Origin: Nostoc indistinguendum CM1-VF10
GTDB taxonomy: Bacteria > Cyanobacteriota > Cyanobacteriia > Cyanobacteriales > Nostocaceae
DNA length: 64,000 bases
Direction: 5' to 3'
Assembly (NCBI GenBank): GCA_019359215.1
Contig: JAHHHS010000012.1
Coordinates: 1 to 64,000, forward strand
The notes beneath the pieces were generated by a model, which did not search any database, was not told where the DNA came from, and saw nothing but the letters and a program-made list of their open reading frames with translations. Every line of letters begins with the position of its first letter. Position 1 is the first letter of the stretch. Of this stretch, positions 17,982 to 27,621 are shown in pieces. Position numbers and translations under genes: made by a program.

Positions 17982-18797
17982 TTATTTTGGCTCCGATGGC
18001 GATATCTGAGCAGGTTTCAGATTTCTGGCTTTGTAGAACATTTCTAAGCTATTGCGATCGCCTACAAAACGCCAGTGCCAAGGCTCATAACTCACACCTT
18101 GAGTATTATTTTTAGGAAATGACATTTCAAAGCTAAAACGCGCTGCATTTGCTTGCAGCCACCGATAAGCCTTGGTATTGTCAAAGTTAGTTTGGAGATT
18201 AGTGGCTGGTACTGCTCCGTCTCCAATATCTACAGCATAACCTGTGTGATGTTCGCTATGACCAGGAGGAGCGCTGAGGGCAGCTCGTTCTAATGGTGTT
18301 TGATTTCGCTGGGCACCGACACCAAAAAACAACGGTTCCTGATCTTTGATTGAGCGAAAGCCAGAAATTGGTATTAAAGTTACACCTGCACTCCGCGCTT
18401 CTGCTACCATCTCCTCAAACTTTTGGGCAGCAGCTTTTCGCATTCTAATGCCCCTATTTGCGGAGATGGTTACTAGTTCTGACACAGGAGCTTCTGGGTA
18501 TGCCAGATGCCCTAATAGAGCGTTGACAGAATTACTAGATTCTGTAGTTGGTGTGGGTGCAGAAGTAGTGGGTGAGGGTTGAGAATCTGCGGTTTTTTTG
18601 GGTGCAGTAACGAAAAGAAAAAAGCCACTAATTAAACCCAGCAAGACAAATCCCGCAACTCCCCCAATCAGCATAATTTTGGGTTGCAACCACATTTTAG
18701 GCGCTGCAACAGGGGCATCGCGTACAGCCACTGGAATATCATCACCAAGGTCATTCGATGAGTTTTGCGGTTTTTCAGAAAACCCAGCCTTATTCAA
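17982..18797 (-). CDS. VanY-type D-alanyl-D-alanine carboxypeptidase (M15)
   Basis: I choose the TTG at 18797 because an AGGAG Shine-Dalgarno (18805-18809) sits 7 bases before it; a GTG at 18842 would add 15 residues. The 271-residue protein has one membrane helix (about 40-62, IMLIGGVAGFVLLGLISGFF), a Pro/Ser/Thr-rich spacer, and a periplasmic M15B peptidase domain with SGFRSIKDQ, zinc-ligand SEHHTGYAVDIG and catalytic/zinc EPWHWRFVG. It trims pentapeptide side chains of peptidoglycan. It converges with the hydrolase gene, giving a small cell-wall neighbourhood with mrdA. Confidence 0.87.
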   Translation of the reverse strand: MNKAGFSEKPQNSSNDLGDDIPVAVRDAPVAAPKMWLQPKIMLIGGVAGFVLLGLISGFFLFVTAPKKTADSQPSPTTSAPTPTTESSNSVNALLGHLAYPEAPVSELVTISANRGIRMRKAAAQKFEEMVAEARSAGVTLIPISGFRSIKDQEPLFFGVGAQRNQTPLERAALSAPPGHSEHHTGYAVDIGDGAVPATNLQTNFDNTKAYRWLQANAARFSFEMSFPKNNTQGVSYEPWHWRFVGDRNSLEMFYKARNLKPAQISPSEPK

Positions 18798-18899
18798 CGG
18801 TAAACTCCTGTTTCTGTGGGATAGCCATAACAGATTTTGCACTGGACAAAAGTAGATGTAACAGGTAGCATTTTACATTTATGGTTCTTAGGATAAATA

Positions 18900-19817
18900 T
18901 TGACAAATCTTTTAGAACTATACGTCAAGCTGGGAGGATTAGTCCTGGTAGGTTTCATTCTGGGACGCAAATTACCTGTGACAGTTCCTACACGTTTAGG
19001 ACAGTTTCTGTTTTGGGTGGGAGTACCCATAAGCATAGTATCCTTTTTGCGTCAATCCAGCTTATCAGGGCAAATTTGGATTGCACCTGCGATCGCTTAT
19101 CTAGCCATTTTACTAGGAGCATTTTTAGCTTGGTTAGGAATTAAAGGACAAGCCTATTTTAGAAATACTGTCCTCCAAGCACCAACTCAGGCTAGCTTGA
19201 TCCTAGCCGCAATGCTAGGTAATACAGGTTATCTTGGCTTTCCGATTACCTTAGCAATGGTAGGCAAGGAATACTTCGCTTGGGCGCTATTTTACGATTT
19301 GTTAGGTTCATTCCCAGGTACTTATGCCTTGGGTGTGTTACTAGCAGCTAGTTTTGGTGGCAGTGTCCAGAATCATTGGCAGATTATTAGGGCCATCTTG
19401 ATTAATCCTGCCCTATGGAGTTTCGGATTTGGCTTGCTGTTTCGACAAGTGGCAATTCCCACAGTCGCAGAATTCTGGTTAGAAAAATTTGCTTGGAGTG
19501 GTGTAGCTTTATCTCTGGTATTAATTGGAATGCGACTGGCACTAATCAAATCTTGGAGTAGCCTACCACAGGTAGGGATGAGCTTGGGAATCAAAATGCT
19601 GTTAGTTCCCTTGATATTGGGCAGCATCTTACCACTGTTTGGATTAACTGGTTCCACAGCAAAGGTAATTGTTTTACAAATGGCCATGCCTCCAGCTTTC
19701 GGTACACTAATAATTGCTGAAACATTCAATCTCGATCACGATCTGGCAGTTACTGCCTTAGCTGCTGGGGCTATATTATTACTGGTTACTCTCCCAGTTT
19801 GGCTGTGGCTGTTTTAG
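18900..19817 (+). CDS. AEC family (auxin efflux carrier-like) transporter
   Basis: A 305-residue inner-membrane protein starting at TTG (MTNLLELYVKL). About ten hydrophobic segments are visible in the AEC arrangement, with the N-terminal half containing GRKLPVTVPTRLGQFLFWVGVP. Conserved ALFYDLLGSFPGTYALGV and LQMAMPPAFGTLIIAE segments flank the central crossing helices. Substrates in bacteria include malate and other anions and are not predictable here. It is divergent from the VanY gene; the two share a roughly 100-base promoter gap. The stop overlaps the tail of the convergent kinase fragment by four bases. Confidence 0.83.
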   Translation: MTNLLELYVKLGGLVLVGFILGRKLPVTVPTRLGQFLFWVGVPISIVSFLRQSSLSGQIWIAPAIAYLAILLGAFLAWLGIKGQAYFRNTVLQAPTQASLILAAMLGNTGYLGFPITLAMVGKEYFAWALFYDLLGSFPGTYALGVLLAASFGGSVQNHWQIIRAILINPALWSFGFGLLFRQVAIPTVAEFWLEKFAWSGVALSLVLIGMRLALIKSWSSLPQVGMSLGIKMLLVPLILGSILPLFGLTGSTAKVIVLQMAMPPAFGTLIIAETFNLDHDLAVTALAAGAILLLVTLPVWLWLF

Positions 19818-20818
19818 GGTGATGCCTTCCCCATCTCTGGAAGTTGATAGAGCGACTTGGTGATTTGTGTCACTGGAATTTCAATCCAAAATTCTGTACC
19901 TAACCCCGGCTGAGAATCACATTTAAACACACCACCGTGTTTATCTACAACAATCTGATAACTTATTGACAACCCCAAACCAGTGCCTTTTCCTACTGGT
20001 TTAGTAGGAAAAAATGGGTCACAGATTCTTGCCCTTAAGGCTTCGGGTATTCCTGGGCCATTATCTGCAATGCGAATTACTACGCTCTTAACATTGCCTT
20101 CAAGCTCCCCGAAAGCAGTGCTGATAGTAATTTGATTGCCATGAGGTTTTAATTGAGATTCCCTATAATCTTCTAGGGCATCGATTGCATTGCTTAAAAC
20201 ATTCATAAATACCTGATTTAGTGGTCCGGCATAGCACTCTACTAAGGGCAGGTCGCTGTACTCTTTGACTAATTTAATCGCCGGACTTTCTGGTTTTGCT
20301 TTCAAGCGATGCTGCAAAATGAGCAAGGTGCTATCAATGCCCTCATGAATATTAACTGGCTTCATTTCTGCATGGTCAAGACGGGAGAAATTCCGTAAAC
20401 CCAAGACAATTTGCCGGATGCGATCAATTCCAACTTTCATGGAAGATAGAGTTTTGGGCAAATCTTCCATGATAAATTCTAAGTCTATTTCTTCAGAGCG
20501 ATCGCGAATTTCAAAGTTGGGGTTAGGGCAGTTTTGCACATAGAGGTCTAGTATACTGAGTAAATCTTCGGCATAATCATTGACATGATTGATATTGCCA
20601 TAAATGAAGTTCACCGGGTTATTAATTTCGTGAGCAATACCAGCTACAAGTTGACCCAGTGAGGACATTTTCTCAGTTTGGATCAGTTGGGTTTGAGTTT
20701 GTTGTAAATCATGCAAAGCTGTAGCCAGCTTTTGGGTCTGCTCTTTGGTTTGATTATGTAACTGGGCTTGTTGGAGTGCAACCCCAAGCTGATTGGCAAT
20801 TTGAGTGATGAACTTCAT
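19814..20818 (-). pseudogene. 3' part of a broken GAF sensor histidine kinase
   Basis: This 334-codon frame has a coiled coil (about 1-45), HisKA with the phosphoacceptor in LVAGIAHEINNPVNF, N-box VFMNVLSNAIDAL, and an ATP-binding domain (VIRIADNGPGI, then GKGTGLGLSIS). Upstream the same frame stays coding-like (AYAIAPIFIGQQLWGLLAAY, the end of a GAF domain) to about 20,920. A frame change there and a small inserted element (21019-21122) cut it off from the N-terminal half at 21108-21842. It may still be translated from an internal start, but the natural gene is broken. Confidence 0.75.
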
Positions 20819-21018
20819 TTCTGAGGCTTCCCAATGGCGGGGTGCAGAGTTCTGATAAGCTGCTAGTAAGCCCCATAGCTGTTGTCCAATAAATATAGGT
20901 GCGATCGCATAAGCCTTTGCCTGTAATCATTTGGACATAACAAACATTTAGGCCAGAGTTGTGGATATCAGCGATCGCGTGGATGCGTCCCTGACGATAG
21001 AGGGCATCATACTTCTTC

Positions 21019-21122
21019 TTAACCCTCTCCTAAGAAAACAGAATGGTTTCTTTCATCCATAGTGGGCGATCCGCTCATGAACAGCTTCTAAGAAACAGAA
21101 ATGTTTCTTAGAAGAGGGTTAA
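21019..21122. mobile_element. 104-bp MITE-like inverted-repeat element
   Basis: Bases 21019-21037 (ttaaccctctcctaagaaa) are repeated in inverted orientation at 21104-21122 with one mismatch. A second internal hairpin lies near the right end (cttctaagaaaca, 4-base loop, then its complement). It sits exactly where a sensor-kinase reading frame is interrupted and supplies its premature stop. It has no coding capacity. No clear target-site duplication can be read. Confidence 0.6.
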
Positions 21123-21842
21123 AAAGGCAGCAACAGCTGCTTCTAGGGCTGGTTGTAACACAATCGTGGGCAGTGAATGTAGTAGGGTAGCAATGCGGTT
21201 AATGATAGCTTCCCGTTCGGCTGTTTTGCGGACTTGAGTGAGCAGGGTACTTTGAGCGATCGCTACTGACAGCTGATCAATTACCATTTGTACTGCTTCT
21301 AGTTCATATTCTGAAATCAAACGCGCTTGGGAATTATGAGACACCAGTAACCCCCAAAGCTGATCTTGATCAATAATGGGCGCTACTACAGATGATTTAA
21401 CCCCCATCGCACTCAAGTATTCAACATGACATGGGTCTACAGGGCGGTAACGGATTTCCTCTGATATAGTTTCTCCATTTTCCAAGTCATGGAGGTGACT
21501 TTGACCAATCTCTTGAGTATCAACGTTAACGACAGAACGCACTCGTGATTTCATAAATAATTCACGGGCAGTGGCTGGAATATCATCAGCAGGAAAATTT
21601 AGCCCCAGTAGGGATGGCAAACGATTTTCGTAAATTGACTCAGCAATCACTTGACCACTATTATCGGGATGAAATTTGTAAATCATCACTCGGTCAGTGT
21701 TTAATAGCGATCGCACCTCTGCCGTTGTCACCGTGATAATTTCTTCCAACTCTAAGCTTCGTCGGATACGGTTTGTAATGCGGCGTAGTAAACTTTCTTC
21801 ATGGCGGCATAAGGACAAATCTTGTTCAGGGTTGGAAATCAT
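21108..21842 (-). pseudogene. 5' part of broken kinase: phytochrome-like bilin GAF
   Basis: A 244-codon frame holding a GAF domain (about residues 18-200) with strong phytochrome/cyanobacteriochrome features: LLGLNFPADDIPATARELF, RSVVNVDT and DPCHVEYLSAMGVKSSVV. In the last, the Cys-His pair is the usual covalent bilin attachment site. A second GAF begins (IATLLHSLPTIVLQPALEAAVAAF) but ends within five codons in inserted sequence. It belongs with the kinase fragment at 19814-20818. As a free fragment it could still be a soluble chromophore-binding domain. Confidence 0.75.
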
Positions 21843-22098
21843 TGCTTATAAGAAAATCAATTAATAATTTGCAAAGTGACATAATTAAATCTAAAGCCAT
21901 TTTCAGATTTAATTAATCAAAGTGTCTTCAGTAAAACTACGGGCAAATCACTAATAAAAATATTTATTTACCTTTGATAAAAATTAATCAAAGTATTACA
22001 AAAACAGACGCTAAAAAATTCGCGTCTGTACTAGCTACAAGAGAAGATTCTTGCTTTTTAGTTTTGGCTTTTTGTCGAACATTGCTGTAGCGACAAAA

Positions 22099-23286
22099 TT
22101 AAACTCTTATATTGTCAGTGAAGCGGATTTTCAGATAGTCATCTTCCATCTTTGCCCCTCCTGGTTGTAGTGCTGCTAAGGCTTGCGGCAAAACTAAGTT
22201 ACGACGGTGGTTGCCAATAGTAATGTTTAATTCGTCAGCATTCTTACTCAGTTGAACTTGGTTTTTAGGAATCCCAGGTAAATAAATTTCCAAGCTGTAT
22301 TGGTTTTGTTCTTGCACGACTCTCATAGTCGTTTCTTTGTAATAAACCTGAGTTGGATCTTCATCTTTATAGAGGGTTTCCTTCAGGCGTTCTAATGCAG
22401 CTAATCCACACATTTCCTCAGAAAAAAGTGGAACTTCTTTTACAGGTAAAGGATGGAAATTATCATGAATTTCTTGGCGATATTGCTCCTGGCTTTCCTT
22501 CCAACGTTGGAAAAATGGGTCTTGGACAACGCTAGGAATAATTCGATTAGCCACTACTAAATCTGTTGCAACATTATACAAACTCAAATAAGCATGGGCA
22601 CGGAGAGACTCTTTAATCACCATCTTTTCGGGATTAGTCACCAGACGCACTGAGGTTTGAGTATTGTCTGTCAATACTTTTTCCAGAGCTTCAATTTGTT
22701 CATAAAACTCATAAGGTGCATCCATCACCTCTTTATCTGGTAGCGAAAAACCAGCAATTGGCCTGAAAAAAGGTTCAACCAGAGGCCGAAGTGCTACCGA
22801 GATGTTTTGAAATGGTTTGTAAAAACGGCGCATATACCAGCCACCAACTTCTGGTAAACTTAGCAAGCGCAGTGCTGTGCCCGTGGGGGCTGAGTCAATA
22901 ATTAAAACATCAAACTCACCTTCATCGTAATGGCGTTTCATCCTTACCAAGCCAAAAATCTCATCCATGCCTGGTAGAATTGCCAATTCTTCTGCCTGTA
23001 CGCCTTCTAAACCCCTTGCCTGTAGAACTTGAGTAATGTAACGTTTTACAGCACCCCAGTTTCCCTCTAGTTCTTGCAGCGCATCCAGTTCAGCACCCCA
23101 CAGATTTGGACGAATTTTTTGGGGTGCATGTCCCAGTTCCATGTCAAAACTGTCTGCCAAAGAATGAGCCGGATCTGTACTTAAAACCAATGTCTGATAG
23201 CCTAGTTCTGCACAACGGAGTCCAGTTGCAGCAGCAACGGAAGTTTTGCCCACGCCGCCTTTACCCGTCATCAAAATTACACGCAT
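22099..23286 (-). CDS. ArsA/Get3-family ATPase with alpha-crystallin-like C-terminus
   Basis: A 395-residue ArsA-type ATPase. The deviant Walker [10 protein letters not shown] (8-16, K14) is followed by [14 protein letters not shown] and the switch II region [14 protein letters not shown]. The last ~75 residues ([20 protein letters not shown]) resemble the HSP20-like domain found in cyanobacterial and plastid ArsA homologues. There is no CxxC-type Get3 zinc motif, and no arsR, arsB or arsenite genes nearby, so a role in arsenic export is unlikely. The role of this cyanobacterial type is unsettled; handling of membrane proteins is one possibility. Confidence 0.85.
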   Translation of the reverse strand: MRVILMTGKGGVGKTSVAAATGLRCAELGYQTLVLSTDPAHSLADSFDMELGHAPQKIRPNLWGAELDALQELEGNWGAVKRYITQVLQARGLEGVQAEELAILPGMDEIFGLVRMKRHYDEGEFDVLIIDSAPTGTALRLLSLPEVGGWYMRRFYKPFQNISVALRPLVEPFFRPIAGFSLPDKEVMDAPYEFYEQIEALEKVLTDNTQTSVRLVTNPEKMVIKESLRAHAYLSLYNVATDLVVANRIIPSVVQDPFFQRWKESQEQYRQEIHDNFHPLPVKEVPLFSEEMCGLAALERLKETLYKDEDPTQVYYKETTMRVVQEQNQYSLEIYLPGIPKNQVQLSKNADELNITIGNHRRNLVLPQALAALQPGGAKMEDDYLKIRFTDNIRV

Positions 23287-23809
23287 AAATGCTTCTGTCC
23301 TGCCTGAGAGTTTTATTACATTTATTTACATTATCGACTGTTTAAGAAAAATAAATGCTGTTTCACTACGTCTAGGCGTGAACAGTTTGAGTTATTCATT
23401 AAGTAATTGCGGTGTTTTCCGACTAAGGGCGTGAGTTCAACGGATCAGATGGTATTAGCTTAATTAGCCGGAGAAAAAACCTCTCCCTGGTTTTTCTACG
23501 CAAAACCCGTCCCTCTCCGAGTCGGAGAAGGACAGGCAGACTTTAACTTGAGTTCAAGACGGGGATAGGTTTGTCAAACTCACTTGCGTTGCATCAACGG
23601 TGGGTAGTTTATATCATGTCCGCTTGATTGCTTATTAAACCCGAAGAACCCCACCCCGCCAAAGCGTAGCTTTGTCTCCCTGCCCCTAATCCCCAGAGGG
23701 GGCCCCGAGTTCCCCGCAAGCCTACGGTGTACACACAAGTCCTTTAGAGTTGCCTCACAGGCTTTTGATCCCCCCAACCCCCCTTAAAAAAGGGGGCAAA
23801 AACTTCATA
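23287..23809. repeat. Repeat-rich gap
   Basis: Contains a ctctccct / cggagaagg-type palindromic stretch (about 23474-23532). A copy of the atatcatgtccgcttgattg repeat with its cccgaagaaccccaccccgc continuation lies at 23611-23680. A ccccaacccccctt / aaaaaaggggg inverted stretch is at about 23770-23796. Frames crossing it look like translated repeat, not genes. Confidence 0.6.
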
Positions 23810-23905
23810 TTACTTCTTATTCCAGAGACTAATAAATTCTTTATAAATAGCTGGGGTGATCTGACTTTGTAAATGAGTTAGTGCATCACGGAGATTTCTG
23901 AAATT
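23810..23905 (-). pseudogene. Out-of-frame C-terminal protein fragment
   Basis: A short frame reads RNLRDALTHLQSQI, then TPAIYKEFISLWNKK to a TAA at 23810. It overlaps the end of the peptidoglycan-binding gene in a different frame. The composition looks like a real C-terminus, so it may be a tail joined to the upstream gene by a frameshift or a fragment of another gene. I do not recognise it. Confidence 0.3.
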
Positions 23906-24335
23906 TCTTGACTGCTGTATAAGTGGCTGGTCCATAAAATGGCTTATTTGGAGGAATTTCGGCATTGGTTGCGAAACCGTGAAACTTCAATCTATTCTGA
24001 AGTCCTATGACTGTATCTTCCATTACAGTTCGAGTCTCAGCATCAGCGTTGCCATTAACCACAAGTTTTTGTGAATACTGCTTCTGAAACTTTTTAATCG
24101 CTTCTTCAGTAGGAGCATCTGTTAAGGAGTTGTTATTCCGCTTCCAGGGAGCAAATTTAGTCAGATCCGGCTTAGGATCTATCTCAGGAGCTAAATATCC
24201 TAGCCCAATCAATACATGACGGATGACTTCAGGACTACTGACGGCCATACTTTTTGGTTCCTTTGCTACTAAACTACCATTTAATGTATCTTGTTGTACA
24301 AAAGTTATGTAAGTAGGAATAAAGAAATCTAACAT
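23886..24335 (-). CDS. Peptidoglycan-binding-domain protein, C-terminally truncated
   Basis: A 149-residue protein with one complete PG_binding_1-like module (about 35-105: VIRHVLIGLGYLAPEID, then PTEEAIKKFQKQY). The start of a second module follows (LQNRLKFHGFA, then FYGPATYTAVKKFQ), which stops three codons later, before the usual final helix. There is no signal peptide, although the first 20 residues are hydrophobic. Family members bind peptidoglycan and are usually fused to hydrolases. The abrupt end mid-module and the out-of-frame tail beyond it suggest a recent frameshift. Confidence 0.6.
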   Translation of the reverse strand: MLDFFIPTYITFVQQDTLNGSLVAKEPKSMAVSSPEVIRHVLIGLGYLAPEIDPKPDLTKFAPWKRNNNSLTDAPTEEAIKKFQKQYSQKLVVNGNADAETRTVMEDTVIGLQNRLKFHGFATNAEIPPNKPFYGPATYTAVKKFQKSP

Positions 24336-24538
24336 ATCTTGTTTACAAGGTGATTTACATGATGACTGTTAACTGTTAACGACCGTAAAGAGTGTTTATA
24401 CAATTTAGGCGCGCATCACCTTAAAAAGAAACGTGGTTTTTAGTCTTGGTGGGTGATCGCGATCGCTTCAGGTTGTTTCCAAATAGCGATCGCATATATT
24501 ACAGCAGATTTCAAGTTATATCATGTTTGCTTGATTAC

Positions 24539-25855
24539 TTATCCTTTAAGTAACTCACGTGCAAATGCGATCGCCTCTGTTGGCGTTGAGACTTTCCCCT
24601 CAGCTTGTGCCACGGCAATTTCTGTCAGCAGCTGACCGATGATTGCCGAAGCTGGAATATCTAATGCTATGATCAAATCTTTGCCGTTCACTAGTGGAGT
24701 GGGATGAGCGACCAGATCATCAGGGTTTAAGTAACGGTTGATCAAAGGTGCTAAGACTTGGCAATTCCTTACTTTGGTTTCTAGAGTTGTAGCGACTGTT
24801 GTGTGTAGTGGCTTCTCAACAGACATCGCCTCTACCAAATTATTGAGTGCTACAGCTAGCACTGCCGTAGCGGGAAACACAATATCTGCGTCATGGAACA
24901 ACAAGTATTGTTCTCGCAAGGACATATCGACTACTTGAAGTTGCGGTAATAGTTTTAGAACAGTGGTTACACCCCGAATTTCGGCACGACTATAAGTTAG
25001 TTCCTGTAGCTCTATTTCTGCTAATTGCGGATCGGGGTTGATAAGACAAGCAAGTTTGGCAATACCTAACCAAGTGGTTTTAATACTGTCGCGGACATAT
25101 TCTTGCAGTTGTGCGCCTAATTGTTGCCAATTTTGGCTGAGTAAAGCATCTGCTTCGTCAACTGCTGCTAGTTTGAGCAAGCTTTCACGGGTGGCATTTT
25201 TGAAAAAAGGAGCAAGTAAACCATCTTCCCAAGCAGTTGTGATCCAAGGAGTCCCCTGAGAATTTGCCAGCAAATAACCAATTTCTACCCTAACTCGTTC
25301 GGCTGCAACTTTGCTAATATGCGATGCCAAAGAACGAATCGCCGCTTGGGTAGCTGGCTCAATAGTAAAATCTAGTTGGGCAGCTTGGCGATAACCTCGC
25401 ATTAACCGTAAAGGGTCATCTTCTAGGTTTGCGGGTGATACCATTCGCAAAATGCCCTGTTGTAAATCTTCGTAGCCTTGCAGAGGATCGATGATTTCTT
25501 GGGTATGGGGATTATAAGCGATCGCATTTACTGTAAAATCCCGTCTGTGCAAATCAACTTCTAAGCTATTTCCTTCCTGTTGGGCAAAGTCAGCCGTGGC
25601 GTGGGGAAAAACCACACGCGCAATTTGTCGTTCTGCATCAAGTAAGACAAAACCAACTTTGTAATGACTAGCGATCGCTCTCGCTACCTTTACTGCCTTA
25701 GATGGTATAACAAAATCTAGATCCAGATATTCGCGAGTTCTGCCAAGGATGGCATCCCGTACAGCGCCACCTACCATGTAAGCGGGTTGTGGCAAGAATT
25801 CCAAGCTAAAAGGCCAATTTTCGGGAGCTAGGGTAGAAAGAACTGATTGATGCAT
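24539..25855 (-). CDS. CCA tRNA nucleotidyltransferase / poly(A) polymerase family
   Basis: From the ATG at 25855 (MHQSVLSTLAPENW) the protein has 438 residues; a TTG five codons earlier is possible. The nucleotidyltransferase domain shows GGAVRDAILGRT, the metal-binding DLDFV, then RRDFTVNAIAYNP. The RNA-binding segment LEDDPLRLMRGYRQAAQLDF follows. These class II enzymes add CCA, or just the CC or A part, to tRNA 3' ends; split-activity enzymes exist in some cyanobacteria, and this sequence alone does not settle which this is. It is divergent from ycf34 with a short shared promoter gap. Confidence 0.87.
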   Translation of the reverse strand: MHQSVLSTLAPENWPFSLEFLPQPAYMVGGAVRDAILGRTREYLDLDFVIPSKAVKVARAIASHYKVGFVLLDAERQIARVVFPHATADFAQQEGNSLEVDLHRRDFTVNAIAYNPHTQEIIDPLQGYEDLQQGILRMVSPANLEDDPLRLMRGYRQAAQLDFTIEPATQAAIRSLASHISKVAAERVRVEIGYLLANSQGTPWITTAWEDGLLAPFFKNATRESLLKLAAVDEADALLSQNWQQLGAQLQEYVRDSIKTTWLGIAKLACLINPDPQLAEIELQELTYSRAEIRGVTTVLKLLPQLQVVDMSLREQYLLFHDADIVFPATAVLAVALNNLVEAMSVEKPLHTTVATTLETKVRNCQVLAPLINRYLNPDDLVAHPTPLVNGKDLIIALDIPASAIIGQLLTEIAVAQAEGKVSTPTEAIAFARELLKG

Positions 25856-25941
25856 TGTAATAAAAATCAACCCAGCAACTCATGAATAAAAGTTGGGCTT
25901 AAGTTAGATTAACAATAAAGGCCCCTGGAGTTGGTTCTATT

Positions 25942-26190
25942 ATGTGTATTTGCGTGAATTGCCACTATGTAGACCGATGTGTTACCTATCATGCTGTAGA
26001 AGGGCAGCACCAACAGCCTCACTTGACCGAAACACCGAACTTTGATCCGAATGAACCTTCTATCAATGTCAACATTCGGACTAATGAGGATGTAATTGAA
26101 ATGGAATGGGATGTTGTTGGTTGTCTGAGCTTCAAACGGGAAACGGGTAAATGGTCGAAGTTGCGTCCTGGTGAATTAGTGCCGACTTGA
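25942..26190 (+). CDS. ycf34: Ycf34 family protein
   Basis: An 82-residue protein matching the plastid-encoded Ycf34 family. The N-terminus MCICVNCHYVDRC carries four cysteines (C2, C4, C7, C13) consistent with an iron-sulfur site. The C-terminus contains MEWDVVGCLSFKRETGKW. In cyanobacteria Ycf34 has been linked to photosynthetic electron-transport function. Length and the cysteine pattern are intact. Confidence 0.88.
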   Translation: MCICVNCHYVDRCVTYHAVEGQHQQPHLTETPNFDPNEPSINVNIRTNEDVIEMEWDVVGCLSFKRETGKWSKLRPGELVPT

Positions 26191-26210
26191 CAGAAATGAT
26201 TGGTGTATCT

Positions 26211-26270
26211 TACAGCTATTTTCAGGTAAATAGACCAGACGGTAGGGGCACAGCATTGCTGTGCCCTTAC
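26211..26270 (+). repeat. 60-bp direct repeat, copy 1 (flanks tsaB)
   Basis: The sequence tacagctattttcaggtaaa, tagaccagacg and the gtaggggcacagca palindrome recurs nearly identically at 27352-27410 in the same orientation, so the two copies bracket the tsaB gene. The rest of the 26191-26573 gap shows only HIP1 octamers. Confidence 0.8.
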
Positions 26271-26573
26271 GTCATATGTGGTTGAAATACATTAAAACTA
26301 CTGTAATGAGATTTTATTTATCAGCGATCGCGAATTTATGGTAAGGGGAAGAGATGCTAACAAAGGGATCACATAGAGAAAGTGAACAGCAAGCGAATAT
26401 TTGCGATCGCCTACGCCATCGCCTTCTGATTTTGTTGAAACAGCAAAACCTTTACGCTGAGACTTCTGTCCACACCAAAACAAAAGAATTATAGTCTATT
26501 CAATTAAGAACAGCTATGTTATATGCTTGAATAATTCACGTTAACTCTATAAAAATAGATATTTTAAATAACT

Positions 26574-27233
26574 TTGACAACGGAACTAAAAGACTTTGCA
26601 TTAAATAAGTACGCTTTGGCACTACATACCACCACACCAGAATTAGGTTTGGGAATTAGTAATTTAGCAGGCGATACTCGCTCCCAAGTTTGGAATTTGG
26701 GACGTGATTTATCTAGCCTAATACATCAATATTTAATTGAGTTTATCAAACCGCAAACTTGGGCAGATTTATCATTTATCGCAGTTGCAAAAGGCCCTGG
26801 CGGCTTTACGGGAACTCGGATTGGCGTTGTCACTGCTCGGACTTTAGGACAACAGTTAGATATTCCTGTATTTGCGATTTCAACTTTGGCTGCGGTAGCT
26901 TGGTCAGAAGCAGGTAAAAGTCAAAATGCAAAAACTCTTGCTGTGGAAATGCCAGCACAACGAGGTCAAATTTTTGCTGCCATTTATCAGTTTGAGCCAG
27001 ATACTTCTAAATTAATAGCGTGTTTACCAGATAGAGTGTTCGCGCCAGAAGCATGGCAGGAAACTTTAGCTAATTGGAACACTAATTATCAGTTGATTAA
27101 AGCCCAATCTGGGTTAGCAGCAACGGTAACGAGTATTTTAGAACTAGCTAATCTCGATTGGCAAGAGGGCAAGTCTCCTAATTGGTCAGAGGCTTTGCCA
27201 TATTATGGGCAGCATCCAGTAGAGGGTACATAG
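26574..27233 (+). CDS. tsaB: tRNA t6A biosynthesis protein TsaB
   Basis: A 219-residue protein of the ASKHA fold starting at TTG. Recognisable segments are ALALHTTTPELGLGIS (beta hairpin of the kinase-like fold), IAVAKGPGGFTGTRIGV and RTLGQQLDIPVFAISTLAA. TsaB pairs with TsaD and TsaE to add threonylcarbamoyl to A37 of ANN-decoding tRNAs. Length is usual for TsaB. It is single, with an exact repeat pair on both sides. Confidence 0.88.
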   Translation: MTTELKDFALNKYALALHTTTPELGLGISNLAGDTRSQVWNLGRDLSSLIHQYLIEFIKPQTWADLSFIAVAKGPGGFTGTRIGVVTARTLGQQLDIPVFAISTLAAVAWSEAGKSQNAKTLAVEMPAQRGQIFAAIYQFEPDTSKLIACLPDRVFAPEAWQETLANWNTNYQLIKAQSGLAATVTSILELANLDWQEGKSPNWSEALPYYGQHPVEGT

Positions 27234-27621
27234 GGGACTTCCAAATAAAAAAATAATCAATCGCTTTGGTGAGCAGGGGAAGCAGGGGGAGAAGAAATCG
27301 GACAGTCTTATTGGACGCAGAAATTGAGTAATTTAACAAGTGGTGGGGGTTTACAGCTATTTTCAGGTAAATAGACCAGACGGTAGGGGCACAGCAATGC
27401 TGTGCCCCTATCCATCTGTCGCATTCTTTTTTCAAATTGGTATAAGCTAAATCCCCGTCACAAAACGTAATTGCGTTAGCGCAGCAGCTTTCTCTACGAG
27501 AGGCTGCGCCAACGCTTAGAGCGACGTAGGAGCGTCATTGCGTTAGCAGAGCGGGGCGTTAGCCCATTGCGAATTGCGTTAGCAGAGCGGGGCGTTAGCC
27601 CATTGCGAACTGCGAATTGTT
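27234..27621. repeat. Repeat-filled gap with a 36-bp tandem pair
   Basis: Holds the ggacttccaaataaaaaaat tag (27235-27258, shared with 4241), the second 60-bp direct repeat (27352-27410), and a gcagcagctt/aggctgcgcc palindromic stretch (about 27480-27530). Two tandem 36-bp units (attgcgttagcagagcgggg start) lie at 27537-27572 and 27573-27608. There is no gene. Confidence 0.7.

Noticed and set aside
23580..23777. 65-codon frame with GNSGPPLGIRGRE-like sequence
   Set aside because: It is translated dispersed repeat (atatcatgtcc element and flanks), a common false ORF in Nostoc.
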